In this document: positions 18,027-26,961 of the stretch, piece after piece
How the letters are laid out: each line of letters starts with the position of its first letter
Position numbering within the stretch: the first letter of the stretch is position 1
Translations under genes and position numbers: made by a program
Notes under the pieces: model-generated
The model's input: the letters and a program-made list of their open reading frames with translations, nothing else
The model's database searches: none
What the model was told of the DNA's origin: nothing
Assembly (NCBI GenBank): GCA_002504905.1
Contig: DATY01000013.1
Location: forward strand, 62,001 to 126,000
Length of the DNA: 64,000 nucleotides
Direction of reading: 5' to 3'
Origin: Euryarchaeota archaeon UBA605
Lineage (GTDB): Archaea; Thermoplasmatota; Poseidoniia; Poseidoniales; Thalassarchaeaceae

Positions 18027-18908
18027 TTGACTAGCGGCCGTATTATGGTCGCATTTGGTTATCATGGAAGTCACTTTCATGGTTCTCAGATTCAACCAGA
18101 TGTTCCTACAGTGCAAAAGGCTATTGAAAACGCGTTAAGGAAGGTTAGTTGGTGGACTGATGGATGTCTAGAAATGTCCAGCAGAACTGATGCTGGTGTT
18201 AGTGTAAGAATGAATCTTGCTTGTATAGACATACCAATTACGGTTTGGAATGAAGTAGAGAAAAAAACAATCCTTAGAGTTCTCAATAATCGATTCCCTG
18301 AAGGTTTGTGCGCATGGAACTTGGTCAAAGTTGAATCTGATATCAGAAGCAGAGCTGCCATTAATAGGACATATCTTTATCGAACTGAATTAATTGAAGA
18401 ATGGTCAGCAGGAATAGATGAAAAATTATTCATTGACTCTTGCAAATATATTGTCGGCACTCATAATTTTACAAATTTTTGTAAATTAGAAGAAGATAAG
18501 AATCCAATTCGTACCATTGATTTCTGTGAACCTTGGTACTCTTCTGATGGTAGAATAATTGGTATTCATATTAGTTCCGAGGCATTTTTATGGAATCAAG
18601 TTAGAAGAATAGCAGCGGCAATTACGGGTGTTGCAACTCGAAGAATTGATTTCGATTTATTCAAATCAGCATTACAAAATCCTGAAACATCCTTAGATTT
18701 AGGAAGAGCACCCTCTAATGGCCTGATTCTTTGGTCGATTGAACACCAATTTTCTGAAAGAATGGGTTTAGATTGTAAACCAGACACAACAGGTTTCTCT
18801 ATGCCACCAGAAAAAAAATATCGATTTAAGAGATGGTTATCCATGGCGAAGTTAGAGATGGGGATGTTAATTGAAAGAGATTGGGAATCTTCTCTTAATT
18901 TAATTTGA
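18027..18908 (+). CDS. truA: tRNA pseudouridine synthase A
   Basis: Isomerises uridines in the tRNA anticodon stem-loop (positions 38-40 in the bacterial enzyme). The 293-residue protein keeps the catalytic aspartate motif as SSRTDAGVS, the N-terminal strand VAFGYHGSHFHGSQIQ and the late motif FLWNQVRRIAAA. The start is a TTG at 18027 preceded by a strong ribosome site (AAGGGGGGAA); an ATG at 18045 would remove the first six residues. It overlaps the convergent ribK by 14 bases. Confidence 0.92.
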   Translation: MTSGRIMVAFGYHGSHFHGSQIQPDVPTVQKAIENALRKVSWWTDGCLEMSSRTDAGVSVRMNLACIDIPITVWNEVEKKTILRVLNNRFPEGLCAWNLVKVESDIRSRAAINRTYLYRTELIEEWSAGIDEKLFIDSCKYIVGTHNFTNFCKLEEDKNPIRTIDFCEPWYSSDGRIIGIHISSEAFLWNQVRRIAAAITGVATRRIDFDLFKSALQNPETSLDLGRAPSNGLILWSIEHQFSERMGLDCKPDTTGFSMPPEKKYRFKRWLSMAKLEMGMLIERDWESSLNLI

Positions 18909-19329
18909 TTTCTAATTTATCCCCATCATTACATGGAAGAGATTCTCTTAGAAATGAACCCGAAATTACTTCTGCTGTTTCCGTATGTCTTGTTAGGTCT
19001 GGAATCAATATTGCACATTCTATCCAATTTTTTCCATCGGACGAAATTTTGGCAAGAAAAGCCGTTGCTCCTCCAAAAGATTTACCATCTCTTTCAAAAC
19101 CTTTAATCCTAAGCGGCTTAGTTTTTAGTTTGACTTCACCTTCCTCAAGCCCTGATAAAATTCTTAAATCTTGATAGTTTGACAAACTTGATTTTTCCAT
19201 ATCGAGGTTTAAGGTTCCAGGCCATGCACTGACTTTGAGAACTTTCTTAAATTGTTCTTGGTAATGTGGTTGAGCCATGAATATATGCGCTCTTCCTAGT
19301 CCGCTGGACACTTTGCCATACAGGTGCAT
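18895..19329 (-). CDS. ribK: CTP-dependent archaeal riboflavin kinase
   Basis: Phosphorylates riboflavin to FMN with CTP, the archaeal form of the kinase (DUF120 family). The 144-residue protein shows the cradle-loop barrel motifs VSSGLGRAHIFM, PGTLNLDM, FGGATAFLAKI, IPDLTRHTETAEVI and LRESLPCNDGDKLEI, all in the order seen in Methanocaldococcus RibK. No helix-turn-helix extension is present, so it is the short, kinase-only form. Convergent with truA, with which it overlaps by 14 bases. Confidence 0.9.
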   Translation of the reverse strand: MHLYGKVSSGLGRAHIFMAQPHYQEQFKKVLKVSAWPGTLNLDMEKSSLSNYQDLRILSGLEEGEVKLKTKPLRIKGFERDGKSFGGATAFLAKISSDGKNWIECAILIPDLTRHTETAEVISGSFLRESLPCNDGDKLEIKLN

Positions 19330-19376
19330 GATTAACCGCCTATTTCTTCATTCAAGAGGCTTACCGCTAGAATATC

Positions 19377-20264
19377 CTATAATGTTAGCACATTGCCCAT
19401 TTCGGCGATTTTCCAGCCATTAAGTTCAACAATTTTTCTTTGTTTTGAATTGATATCATTCACTGGATTTGAGTGATTTAGATGTAAAAATGAGATTTCA
19501 GGATCATCTTCCATTTTCTTACCAAGGAGTTGCAGACTATCTTGTATTGTAGGGTGTGGTATTTCTGAAATATTTCTCCCAGGTAATTCCTCCATACTCC
19601 AGAAAGTTCCATCAATTAGTGCTTCATCGATATCAAAAATTCTGAAAAAATCTCTAACATTATCTTTCGAATAATATTCCAGTGTTTTTTCCCATGAATC
19701 TTGATCTGGCATAAATAAGATATTTCTTTCCTTTCCATTTATAATTATTGCAGAAGTATCTCCTAATTCACTTCTATGAGGGATAGGAATAAACTGTAGT
19801 GAAAAACCACATCCTTCTTTTGGCTCAAATGGTTGATAAAATTCCTTTGCATGTGTTCTAATATTGTCATCTTCAATCATTAATCTAATATCACTTCTAT
19901 TATCGAAATTTTTCTTATTTTCTCTACTAAGGAAGATATCAATTTTTTTTAATCCCATTACAGGTTTCCCAAATTGTCCAATACCTTCTATATGCCCTAG
20001 ATGTAAGTGACTAATTGACACAGTTTCAGGAATAAATATTTCTTTACCTATTGTTGTCCAAATCATTAATTGCTCAGATAGATTTTTTGTAATTTCAATA
20101 ATGTGCTTGGACCCATCAGACCCAATAACTCCTAAACATACAGGATATTTTCTTAATTTGAAATCTTTGTGAGCTTCCATACAAGTTCTACATGAACAAC
20201 CAGATTGTGGGATGCCACCATCTTGAGCAGTACCCAATATTGTTACGCTAACTCCTGATGTCAT
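19377..20264 (-). CDS. metallo-beta-lactamase fold protein, PqqB-like
   Basis: About 295 residues. The N-terminus VTILGTAQDGGIPQSGCSCRTC resembles PqqB, and the metal site reads SHLHLGHIEG, where the usual Asp of H-x-H-x-D-H is Gly; a related PqqB-like group with HAHIGH is known to me from marine bacteria. It also keeps PHRSELGDTSAIII and LFMPDQDSW. No other PQQ genes are in the window, so a role in PQQ synthesis is not supported; a hydrolase is more likely. I chose the ATG at 20264; a GTG at 20336 would leave only 25 bases to the divergent gene. Ends in a C-terminal histidine block (HLNHSNP). Confidence 0.8.
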   Translation of the reverse strand: MTSGVSVTILGTAQDGGIPQSGCSCRTCMEAHKDFKLRKYPVCLGVIGSDGSKHIIEITKNLSEQLMIWTTIGKEIFIPETVSISHLHLGHIEGIGQFGKPVMGLKKIDIFLSRENKKNFDNRSDIRLMIEDDNIRTHAKEFYQPFEPKEGCGFSLQFIPIPHRSELGDTSAIIINGKERNILFMPDQDSWEKTLEYYSKDNVRDFFRIFDIDEALIDGTFWSMEELPGRNISEIPHPTIQDSLQLLGKKMEDDPEISFLHLNHSNPVNDINSKQRKIVELNGWKIAEMGNVLTL

Positions 20265-20361
20265 CGGATATCCGTATGGGTCCCAATCTTTAAATCGTCG
20301 ATTACGAAAATAGTAATCATTCCATAGAAGCACCAATGAACCCTATCCTCTTGGCAGGTTC

Positions 20362-21543
20362 ATGGCTGCGGACACTTCATGGATGACATCACGTTTCAGC
20401 GAGATTAAAAAACAGGGTTTAGATTGGAATCCACCTACTCTAGAAACGTCCAATGATGCGAGATGTGTTATTGATGGTAAAGAGACAATAATGCTTTCTT
20501 CAAATAACTATCTTAATCTAACAAATCATCCAAAGGTCATTGATGCTATGATTTCTGCTACACGCAAGTATGGGGCCGGTAGTGGCTCAGTTAGGGCAAT
20601 AGCTGGTACAATGGATATTCATCTTGAAGCGGAGAAAAAAGTTGCTGAATTTAAGAAAGTAGAATCCTCTTTAATTTATTCCGCAGGTTATACTGTTAAT
20701 GTGGGTTTAATTCCAACATTGGTTAGAGGTTCAGAAGATGTAATAATCAGTGATGAATTAAATCATGGCTCTATAATCGATGGAGTAAGGCTAACTAAAG
20801 CACGTAGAGGAGTTTATTCACATAATGATATGGGGGAATTGGAGGCAGTGCTCAAAGAAAACTCAGATGCTGAAAGAAAATTAATAATCACTGATGGAGT
20901 ATTTTCAATGGACGGAGACATAGCTCCATTGGATGAAATTAGTAAGTTAGCCGACGAATACAATTCAATGATTTTTGTCGATGACTGCCATGGAGAAGGT
21001 GTCTTAGGTGACAAAGGTGCAGGTATAGTTGATCACTTTAACTTACAGGGAAAAGTTGATTTCGAAGTTGGTTCATTTTCTAAAGCATTAGGGGTCCAGG
21101 GAGGAATTCTTGCAGGCTCTAAGGAAGTCAGAAATCATGCACTGAATCACTCTAGATCATGGCTCTTGTCAGGTAGCCAACCACCCGGTGTTGCAGCGGC
21201 ACAAAAAGCCGCAATTCAGGTTCTGATGAGTGAGCCTCAACATCATTCTAGGCTATGGGATAATACTAACTATTTCCGTAAAGAATTACAATCACTAGGT
21301 TTTGATACAGGTTTTTCTGAAACTCCAATCATACCTATAATGTGTGGCGAATCCTTAGTAGCTAAACAATTATCTGAAGAACTTGGCAAGAGTAATATAA
21401 TGGCAGGCGCAATAGTGTTTCCAATGGTTGCTAGAGATAGAGCCAGAGTAAGAACGCAAATGTCTGCTGGACTAAGTCGCGATGATCTAGATAGCGTACT
21501 TAGGGTTTTAGAAAACATTGGTCCTAAATTAAAATTAATATGA
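20362..21543 (+). CDS. alpha-oxoamine synthase family PLP enzyme (Kbl/BioF-like)
   Basis: A 393-residue fold-type I PLP enzyme that condenses an amino acid with an acyl-CoA. Seen: SSNNYLNLTNHPKV, YGAGSGSVRAIAGTMDIHLEAE, FVDDCHGEGVLG and the PLP-lysine motif GSFSKALGVQGG. The family includes glycine C-acetyltransferase (threonine breakdown) and 8-amino-7-oxononanoate synthase (biotin). No biotin or threonine dehydrogenase gene is next to it, so the substrate is open; glycine C-acetyltransferase is my first guess. A thioesterase gene follows after nine bases, which could act on an acyl-CoA. Confidence 0.88.
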   Translation: MAADTSWMTSRFSEIKKQGLDWNPPTLETSNDARCVIDGKETIMLSSNNYLNLTNHPKVIDAMISATRKYGAGSGSVRAIAGTMDIHLEAEKKVAEFKKVESSLIYSAGYTVNVGLIPTLVRGSEDVIISDELNHGSIIDGVRLTKARRGVYSHNDMGELEAVLKENSDAERKLIITDGVFSMDGDIAPLDEISKLADEYNSMIFVDDCHGEGVLGDKGAGIVDHFNLQGKVDFEVGSFSKALGVQGGILAGSKEVRNHALNHSRSWLLSGSQPPGVAAAQKAAIQVLMSEPQHHSRLWDNTNYFRKELQSLGFDTGFSETPIIPIMCGESLVAKQLSEELGKSNIMAGAIVFPMVARDRARVRTQMSAGLSRDDLDSVLRVLENIGPKLKLI

Positions 21544-21552
21544 GTTGTTATC

Positions 21553-21978
21553 ATGGTCCAAACCTCATCCTTAGATAAAAATACGATTAATTCAATGTTG
21601 GAAAGAATAAATTCTGTTCCAATTACTGAAACCCTGAATATGAAAATATTGAGGCTCGATAAAGGTGAATGTGAGGCCTTTATTCCTAGAGATACCATGT
21701 GGGATGGAATTTTTGAAACATTCCATGGAGGAATTCTTGCTACAATCGCAGATAGCATTACTTGTTGGTCTATTTTAACAAAAATAGGTTCTGATCGAAA
21801 AGTTGCAACTACAGATTTTAATATTAGATTTTTACGACCTTGTAAGACTGATGTCAGATGTGTAGCTAAAGTGATCAAGGCAGGGCGAACATTGAGTCTG
21901 GCAGAAGCAGAGATTTTCGATATGGAAGGTAAAATAGTTGCAATTTCACAAGTAAATTATATTTCACTTGATTCATGA
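21553..21978 (+). CDS. PaaI-type hotdog-fold thioesterase
   Basis: A 141-residue acyl-CoA thioesterase-like protein. The catalytic helix region HGGILATIADSITCW is the PaaI/4HBT pattern (H-G-G-x-x-x-x-x-x-D), followed by TTDFNIRFLRPC and ISQVNYIS strands. Substrate unknown. It overlaps the end of the convergent membrane-protein gene by six bases. Confidence 0.87.
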   Translation: MVQTSSLDKNTINSMLERINSVPITETLNMKILRLDKGECEAFIPRDTMWDGIFETFHGGILATIADSITCWSILTKIGSDRKVATTDFNIRFLRPCKTDVRCVAKVIKAGRTLSLAEAEIFDMEGKIVAISQVNYISLDS

Positions 21979-22596
21979 ATCTAATTCTTCTATAGCATTC
22001 TCTAATTCGTTGAAATTTTGTTCACTTAACTCAGGATTTTCTTTTTCTAAATATATTGTCTTCTTCATACCCTCAAATGGATTTAAGTCTCTATCTATTC
22101 TTTCAATCATTCTCCACCTTGGGGCATAAGATATTTGGATATATATTGGCCCTGGAGAGATCAAAATGAAATATCCTAGTATTTGTAATTCTTCAGGGGT
22201 AGAGAAAATTATCGTTATTGTAGTGATAAAGAATCCAACGAATGGCAATGGGTAGAGATATCTTCTCCTTCTTTCTAGCCTTACTGGCGGTATTTTTATC
22301 AAAGAAGAAATAACAGTTGAAATAGCACCCAATGAAGCACATAAAAGGATTATTATTAAGCTTTGAAAACCCCATTTCTCTAGTATATCTATACTACTTT
22401 CAGAATTAGAGTTCCCATCATAAAACATTGGTAATAAAAGTGTTAAGTTTATTATAATTGCATAAACAATACCTACAAAAACTGGACTTGAGATTGACAG
22501 AGAGTAATTCAAGAATAGTTGACTAATCGAGCCTCCTTCAAGCATATGCCTATGCTCATCATCGTATTCTTCGAGGCGTTCGCGCCAATTAGGCAT
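21973..22596 (-). CDS. predicted four-pass membrane protein, unknown function
   Basis: I do not recognise this 207-residue protein. It has a charged N-terminus (about 25 residues), four hydrophobic segments (about 35-55, 78-98, 115-130, 138-152), a basic RLERRRR loop between the second pair, and a charged C-terminal tail of about 50 residues that is probably cytoplasmic. It is divergent from citrate synthase across 152 bases that contain two inverted repeats. Confidence 0.65.
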   Translation of the reverse strand: MPNWRERLEEYDDEHRHMLEGGSISQLFLNYSLSISSPVFVGIVYAIIINLTLLLPMFYDGNSNSESSIDILEKWGFQSLIIILLCASLGAISTVISSLIKIPPVRLERRRRYLYPLPFVGFFITTITIIFSTPEELQILGYFILISPGPIYIQISYAPRWRMIERIDRDLNPFEGMKKTIYLEKENPELSEQNFNELENAIEELDS

Positions 22597-22631
22597 AATT
22601 TATTCCCTCAATACATTATCTTTCATCATTA

Positions 22632-22667
22632 CGGGTAATTTAATTAAAAAATATTGATTTTTACCCG
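22632..22667. repeat. inverted repeat CGGGTAA...TTACCCG in gltA upstream region
   Basis: A perfect 7-base inverted repeat with a 22-base, AT-rich centre lies in the divergent gap between the membrane-protein gene and citrate synthase. It could be an operator for either gene. Confidence 0.35.
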
Positions 22668-22679
22668 AATAGAATGATG

Positions 22680-22701
22680 CGATATTCTAAACTTAATATC
22701 G
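22680..22701. repeat. inverted repeat CGATATT...AATATCG before gltA
   Basis: A perfect 7-base inverted repeat with an 8-base centre, about 48 bases before the gltA ATG at 22749. The size and position suit a dimeric regulator site. Confidence 0.35.
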
Positions 22702-22748
22702 GAGATATTATGACTTAACTATATTGGGAGAGTATTTTGTGGTACTAG

Positions 22749-23918
22749 ATGAATGATGAAGATGTATTGTTTTCGATTACTGATAAGAATTTAGATTCTG
22801 GACTGAGGGGAGTACCAGTTGGAACTTGTCAAACTTCTTTTGTTGACCCTTATGAAGGGGTTCACTATGTCGGTTATCCTGTTGAAGACTTGGTAAATAT
22901 GGAAGAGGAAGATGTAATATTTTTACTGTTCTATAAGCGTCTACCAACTGAAGAAGAATCACAAGAGTTTCGTGCTGAATTAACACAGAGAGGGAAAAAT
23001 ATCCCTACAGGAGCACTAAGAGTTCTGGAATCCCTAACTCCCGGTAGCGGTCATCCTATGGAATGGCTTTCAATTGGAATTATGGCTTTAGGAACTGCGG
23101 AAAAAACCGGTGATACCAGGGCTGATGCGATGAATCTTATAGCTAGAATGCCCGAACTTATGGCTAGAATCTTCCGTTTAAGAGGAGGTGAGAAAGAGAA
23201 ATTGAAGCCACGAAAACCCGGCCTAGGTTTAGTAGAAAATTTCGTACATATGATGGGTTTTGAAGGTAGTCAAGCGCGTGATATTGAGAGAGTTCTCAGA
23301 TTCTTTTTCATTCTCCATATGGATCATGGCGGAGGAAATCTTTCAACATTCTCTGGTAAAGCAGTAGCTTCTGGATGGGCGTCAATTTACTCTTCTATTT
23401 CTAGTGCTATGAACGCTCTTTCAGGGCCTCTTCATGGTCAAGCCAATCAGGCATGTCTTGAGTTCGTCAAAAGAATTGGAACATCTGACCATCAGGAAAT
23501 TGAAGACTTTGTACGTACAGAATTAGCCAATCGTAGGAAAATTTATGGTTTTGGACATGGTGTTTTGAGAGCGGAAGACCCAAGAGCTCGCTTATTGTTT
23601 GAATTAGGTGATGAAATTTGCCCTGAACATGAATATTTCAAAATTGCTAGGGCATTGAGAGAAGTAATTCCTCCTATTCTAAGTGAAATCCCAAAGATAA
23701 GTAATCCCTATCCAAATGTAGATATTGCTAGTGGAAGTTTACTACACTCAGTTGGTTTCAGGATGCCTGAATATTATACAACATTTTTTGGCTGGGCAAG
23801 AGTTGCAGGAATCAGTGCCCAAATACTTGATGAGAGAAATGCTAGAGATGGACGAGGTACTCCTATTTACAGGCCGAAATATATCCCTAAGAATCAACCA
23901 TTAAGAAGAATTGAATAA
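22749..23918 (+). CDS. gltA: citrate synthase
   Basis: Condenses acetyl-CoA and oxaloacetate to citrate at the entry to the TCA cycle. The 389-residue protein has the short archaeal/Gram-positive form length. Seen: GLRGVPVGTC and YVGYPVEDL at the N-terminus, PLHGQANQACLEF and GFGHGVLRAEDPRA (active-site histidines), NVDIASG (catalytic aspartate region) and the C-terminal RNARDGRGTPIYRPKYI. It is read toward the GDPD gene, whose stop lies two bases away on the other strand. SucCD at 37193-39321 provide a later step of the same cycle. Confidence 0.93.
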   Translation: MNDEDVLFSITDKNLDSGLRGVPVGTCQTSFVDPYEGVHYVGYPVEDLVNMEEEDVIFLLFYKRLPTEEESQEFRAELTQRGKNIPTGALRVLESLTPGSGHPMEWLSIGIMALGTAEKTGDTRADAMNLIARMPELMARIFRLRGGEKEKLKPRKPGLGLVENFVHMMGFEGSQARDIERVLRFFFILHMDHGGGNLSTFSGKAVASGWASIYSSISSAMNALSGPLHGQANQACLEFVKRIGTSDHQEIEDFVRTELANRRKIYGFGHGVLRAEDPRARLLFELGDEICPEHEYFKIARALREVIPPILSEIPKISNPYPNVDIASGSLLHSVGFRMPEYYTTFFGWARVAGISAQILDERNARDGRGTPIYRPKYIPKNQPLRRIE

Positions 23919-23919
23919 A

Positions 23920-25059
23920 TCATGAAGATCTATTTCTGTGCGATTTACCAGTTCCTCTATGTCCGATTATTCTTGGGGCTTCCCAGGGTAAACTCGATGA
24001 TGAAGTTTCTTTTATTAATGATTCAATACTTCTCTCCCAAGACCATCTTTTCTTCCAATTAGATATGAAATCTAACCTTTCGCTGTTAGAAAGTTCATGC
24101 CAGGGAGGGATCTCTTTTTTCATTTCATTAACTTTGTTTAGATGTTGGTCGATTGGAGTGTCGTCTAATTCTTTTCGCTGTTTAATTGTTAGAGGTTGTG
24201 TAGCTGGTTTTGTCCATCTCGCGTGGCCCGAATCAAGAGTCACTGAAGTCGGAGCAAGATCATCCGTAAGTCCAGTTAACCCTGCATCCAGTAACATTCT
24301 TTCAGCATTCGATTTAGAAGGCCAGACATAAATCGGATATCCTTTCCTAAATTTTGTCAGTCTTTCTAATTTCTTCCCTTGTAGACCAACTGTTCTACCT
24401 AAACTTAGGTTACTTTCAATTCCTTTGAGATATTGTAAAGAGCAAGGTAACATTGGAGATTTTTCTCTTCTTTGCTTTTCCATTAGTCTGGGTAGTGAAT
24501 TTAGAATAAATGATGGAGTAGCAACGATTCTCTGTGATGTCCAATTACCCCATGAACGTATATTTGGCCTTAATCTACTAAATTTCAAATTAGTTTTCAC
24601 TTTTTTAGATGCCGATATAATCTTCGGTTCAAACGAATAAATAACTGCGCCACTATCTGGTAAATCAATAGGTTCTAAGATTTCATTTAATTGTTCAATC
24701 ATCTTAATCATATGTTTTTCTCTTTCATTTCCATTTAACCAACCTCCCGCTTTACCACTACTTGGATGTGGGGTCTTAAATTCAAAACATGTGAATGCTC
24801 CCTCTTCAGTCCATCTTCTAATGAATTCTTTTTTCTCTAATAAATCATCTATTGGCTCTACATAATCAGGTAATTCATCCAACGTCAAACATTCGGGATA
24901 TTCTCCAAATTCGGTTTTTGAATCATGATGGAGAACAAGTCGATTATCTTCCGATAATCTCAAATCTAATTCTACTCCATCGCATTCACTCATTCCATAA
25001 ACTAATGCTTCAACAGTATTTTCTCTGGGACGAATCCATTGACCATAATCTTCGTCCAT
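23920..25059 (-). CDS. glycerophosphodiester phosphodiesterase with HRG strand at the C-terminus (circularly permuted)
   Basis: A 379-residue member of the GDPD family (metal-dependent TIM barrel cleaving glycerophosphodiesters). The N-terminus starts directly at the part that normally follows the first strand: PRENTVEAL, GVELDLRLSEDNRLVLHHDS (catalytic Glu, Asp, His). The last strand is YPIYVWPSKSNAERMLLDAG...GLTDDLAP. The usual first strand, IIGHRGTGK, which carries the catalytic His-Arg, is instead found at the extreme C-terminus (about residues 361-375) after a charged linker of about 85 residues. An in-frame stop lies five codons before the ATG, so no hidden N-terminal copy exists. Convergent with gltA. 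Confidence 0.82.
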   Translation of the reverse strand: MDEDYGQWIRPRENTVEALVYGMSECDGVELDLRLSEDNRLVLHHDSKTEFGEYPECLTLDELPDYVEPIDDLLEKKEFIRRWTEEGAFTCFEFKTPHPSSGKAGGWLNGNEREKHMIKMIEQLNEILEPIDLPDSGAVIYSFEPKIISASKKVKTNLKFSRLRPNIRSWGNWTSQRIVATPSFILNSLPRLMEKQRREKSPMLPCSLQYLKGIESNLSLGRTVGLQGKKLERLTKFRKGYPIYVWPSKSNAERMLLDAGLTGLTDDLAPTSVTLDSGHARWTKPATQPLTIKQRKELDDTPIDQHLNKVNEMKKEIPPWHELSNSERLDFISNWKKRWSWERSIESLIKETSSSSLPWEAPRIIGHRGTGKSHRNRSS

Positions 25060-25123
25060 ATCTCTTGCGAGAGATTATCTAATAATTAATTAAGCGTTTC
25101 TACAAGACTAATCCGCCCCAACG

Positions 25124-25131
25124 CTAAATAG
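25124..25131 (+). promoter_or_regulatory. TATA-like box for the UMF1-type transporter gene
   Basis: CTAAATAG lies 25-32 bases before the ATG at 25156 in the divergent gap with the GDPD gene, consistent with a leaderless archaeal start. Confidence 0.4.
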
Positions 25132-25155
25132 TAAAAAAGTCAACGCGAGCCTAGT

Positions 25156-26961
25156 ATGAGCATGTCAGATACAATAGAACTTGACCGAGAATCAGATCCA
25201 ATAGAAGTTAGAGGTTACGCTTTTTACGATTGGGCTAAATCAGCATTTGAGACCTCTGTAACCGTTGCAGTATTGCCTGCATGGTATGCATATCTCTTCT
25301 TGAAGGCTAATGGATTAACAACAACCATTGGTTCTATAGAGATGCAAGGGGATGCTGTTTGGTCATTTGCAGTGGCAATTGGTACACTTTTTATTGCAAT
25401 CATTAGTCCATCTTTGGGTGTGATTGCTGATAGAAGAAGAATCAAGATGTGGTGGTTAAGAATACTCACCTATGTAGGTGCAGGTTCAACTTTCCTTCTA
25501 GCATTCGCTCCACTTTTACCTATTGAAACTCAGTGGGTATGGCTAATGGTATTCTTCATGCTAGCTAACGTAGGCCTCAATGGGGCTGGTGTATTCTACA
25601 ATGCTCTTCTCCCACATATGGGTAAAGATGATGAGATGGATAGAATTTCTAATTTAGCATTTGCATATGGTTATCTCGGCGGAGGAATTTTACTTCTGGT
25701 TCATCTTATTATGGTAATGACATTAACTGGAGATTGGGTAATTCCTTTCGTTATGGCTTCATCAGGTATATGGTGGTATAGTTTCGCTTTATTGACATTC
25801 AAATGGGTTCCTGAACCGCCAATTGAGAATGAGATGCCATCTTTAGGATTCGTTTCATCGGCAAAATTAGCAATTTCTGAGATTAAAAAAACTATTAGTG
25901 AAGTTGAAAAATTTAGAACACTCTTCATTTACATGCTAGCATACTTCTTCTTCATTGATGGAATTAATAGTGTGACTGCTCTTGGAGGTGTATTTGGATC
26001 AACTGTACTTGGAATAACAACTGTCGACTTGATTATTACAATTTTAGCAATTCAATTTGTAGCTTGGCCATCAGCATTATTGTTCACTAGACTTGCAAGA
26101 AAATTGGGCACTAAATCTGCATTAAATATTTCTCTTGTTGGATGGGTTATACTTTGTTTTGCAGCCCTTTCTTTCGCTCCTCTCGAGTATTCTGATCATG
26201 CCGACTATCAAGTTCAATTACATGAAGAACCTGAAGAAGGAGTTTGGTACTTTACTCCTCATGAAAATCTACTTGATTTCCCTATAGCTCAGATTGAAGG
26301 TGGGGATGAGCAAGAGTGGGCAAAATTAAGTCTTGCAGGAATTGTTGAAGTCGATGAAGACTACACTGATACAGAAATTTACAAATGGGCTGGATTCAAT
26401 GACGACAATGAACCTATAGCGATTAATTTAGGGGCACTAGGTTCAGATATAAATGATATAATTAATTCATTTGAAGATACTAGATTTTCTGTAAGCGCTA
26501 TTTATGGTGATATGAGCGAAATTTCTGTTGTTGGCATAGACCATCCAACAAATCTAGGAGATGGTGTAATTGATATCATTCCGAGTACAGTTAGAGATAA
26601 AGTTTGGGAACCTCTTGGCCTTACAGTTGGTCTACAATTCTTAATCCTAGGTTGTGCAATGGGTACATTGCTTGGCGGTTCTCAAGGGCTAGCAAGAAGT
26701 ATGTTTGGTCAAATGGTTCCAGAAACTAGAAGTGCTGAATTCTTTGGTTTCTTTGGTTTCTTTGGAAAAGTTGCAGCATTCATCGGACCATTGTTGTATG
26801 GTTTAATGACAGTAATGTTTGATAGTAGAGTTGGAATCTTATCTATAGCAATGCTAATCCTAATTGGAGCAGTAATGATGCGAATGGTTGATCTTGAGCA
26901 AGGACGCTTAGATGCACAAGCAGAAGATGCTAAAAATAGAGGAATTCAAACTGAAGATTGA
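25156..26961 (+). CDS. MFS transporter of the UMF1/Atg22-like family with a large loop insertion
   Basis: A 601-residue membrane protein. The opening YAFYDWAKSAFETSVTVAVLPAW is the UMF1/Atg22 pattern, and GFFGFFGKVAAFIGPLLYG near residues 530-550 is the matching second-half motif. Ten to twelve hydrophobic segments are present. A hydrophilic, acidic insertion of about 140 residues (roughly 343-485) lies between helices and is absent from typical members of about 430 residues; it would form a folded domain on one face of the membrane. Substrate unknown. The 3' end overlaps tatC by 16 bases (convergent). Confidence 0.82.
   Translation: MSMSDTIELDRESDPIEVRGYAFYDWAKSAFETSVTVAVLPAWYAYLFLKANGLTTTIGSIEMQGDAVWSFAVAIGTLFIAIISPSLGVIADRRRIKMWWLRILTYVGAGSTFLLAFAPLLPIETQWVWLMVFFMLANVGLNGAGVFYNALLPHMGKDDEMDRISNLAFAYGYLGGGILLLVHLIMVMTLTGDWVIPFVMASSGIWWYSFALLTFKWVPEPPIENEMPSLGFVSSAKLAISEIKKTISEVEKFRTLFIYMLAYFFFIDGINSVTALGGVFGSTVLGITTVDLIITILAIQFVAWPSALLFTRLARKLGTKSALNISLVGWVILCFAALSFAPLEYSDHADYQVQLHEEPEEGVWYFTPHENLLDFPIAQIEGGDEQEWAKLSLAGIVEVDEDYTDTEIYKWAGFNDDNEPIAINLGALGSDINDIINSFEDTRFSVSAIYGDMSEISVVGIDHPTNLGDGVIDIIPSTVRDKVWEPLGLTVGLQFLILGCAMGTLLGGSQGLARSMFGQMVPETRSAEFFGFFGFFGKVAAFIGPLLYGLMTVMFDSRVGILSIAMLILIGAVMMRMVDLEQGRLDAQAEDAKNRGIQTED

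Noticed and set aside
19377..20264. PQQ biosynthesis locus suggested by the PqqB-like protein
   Set aside because: No other pqq genes lie nearby, and PqqB-like metallo-beta-lactamase proteins occur widely without PQQ synthesis.
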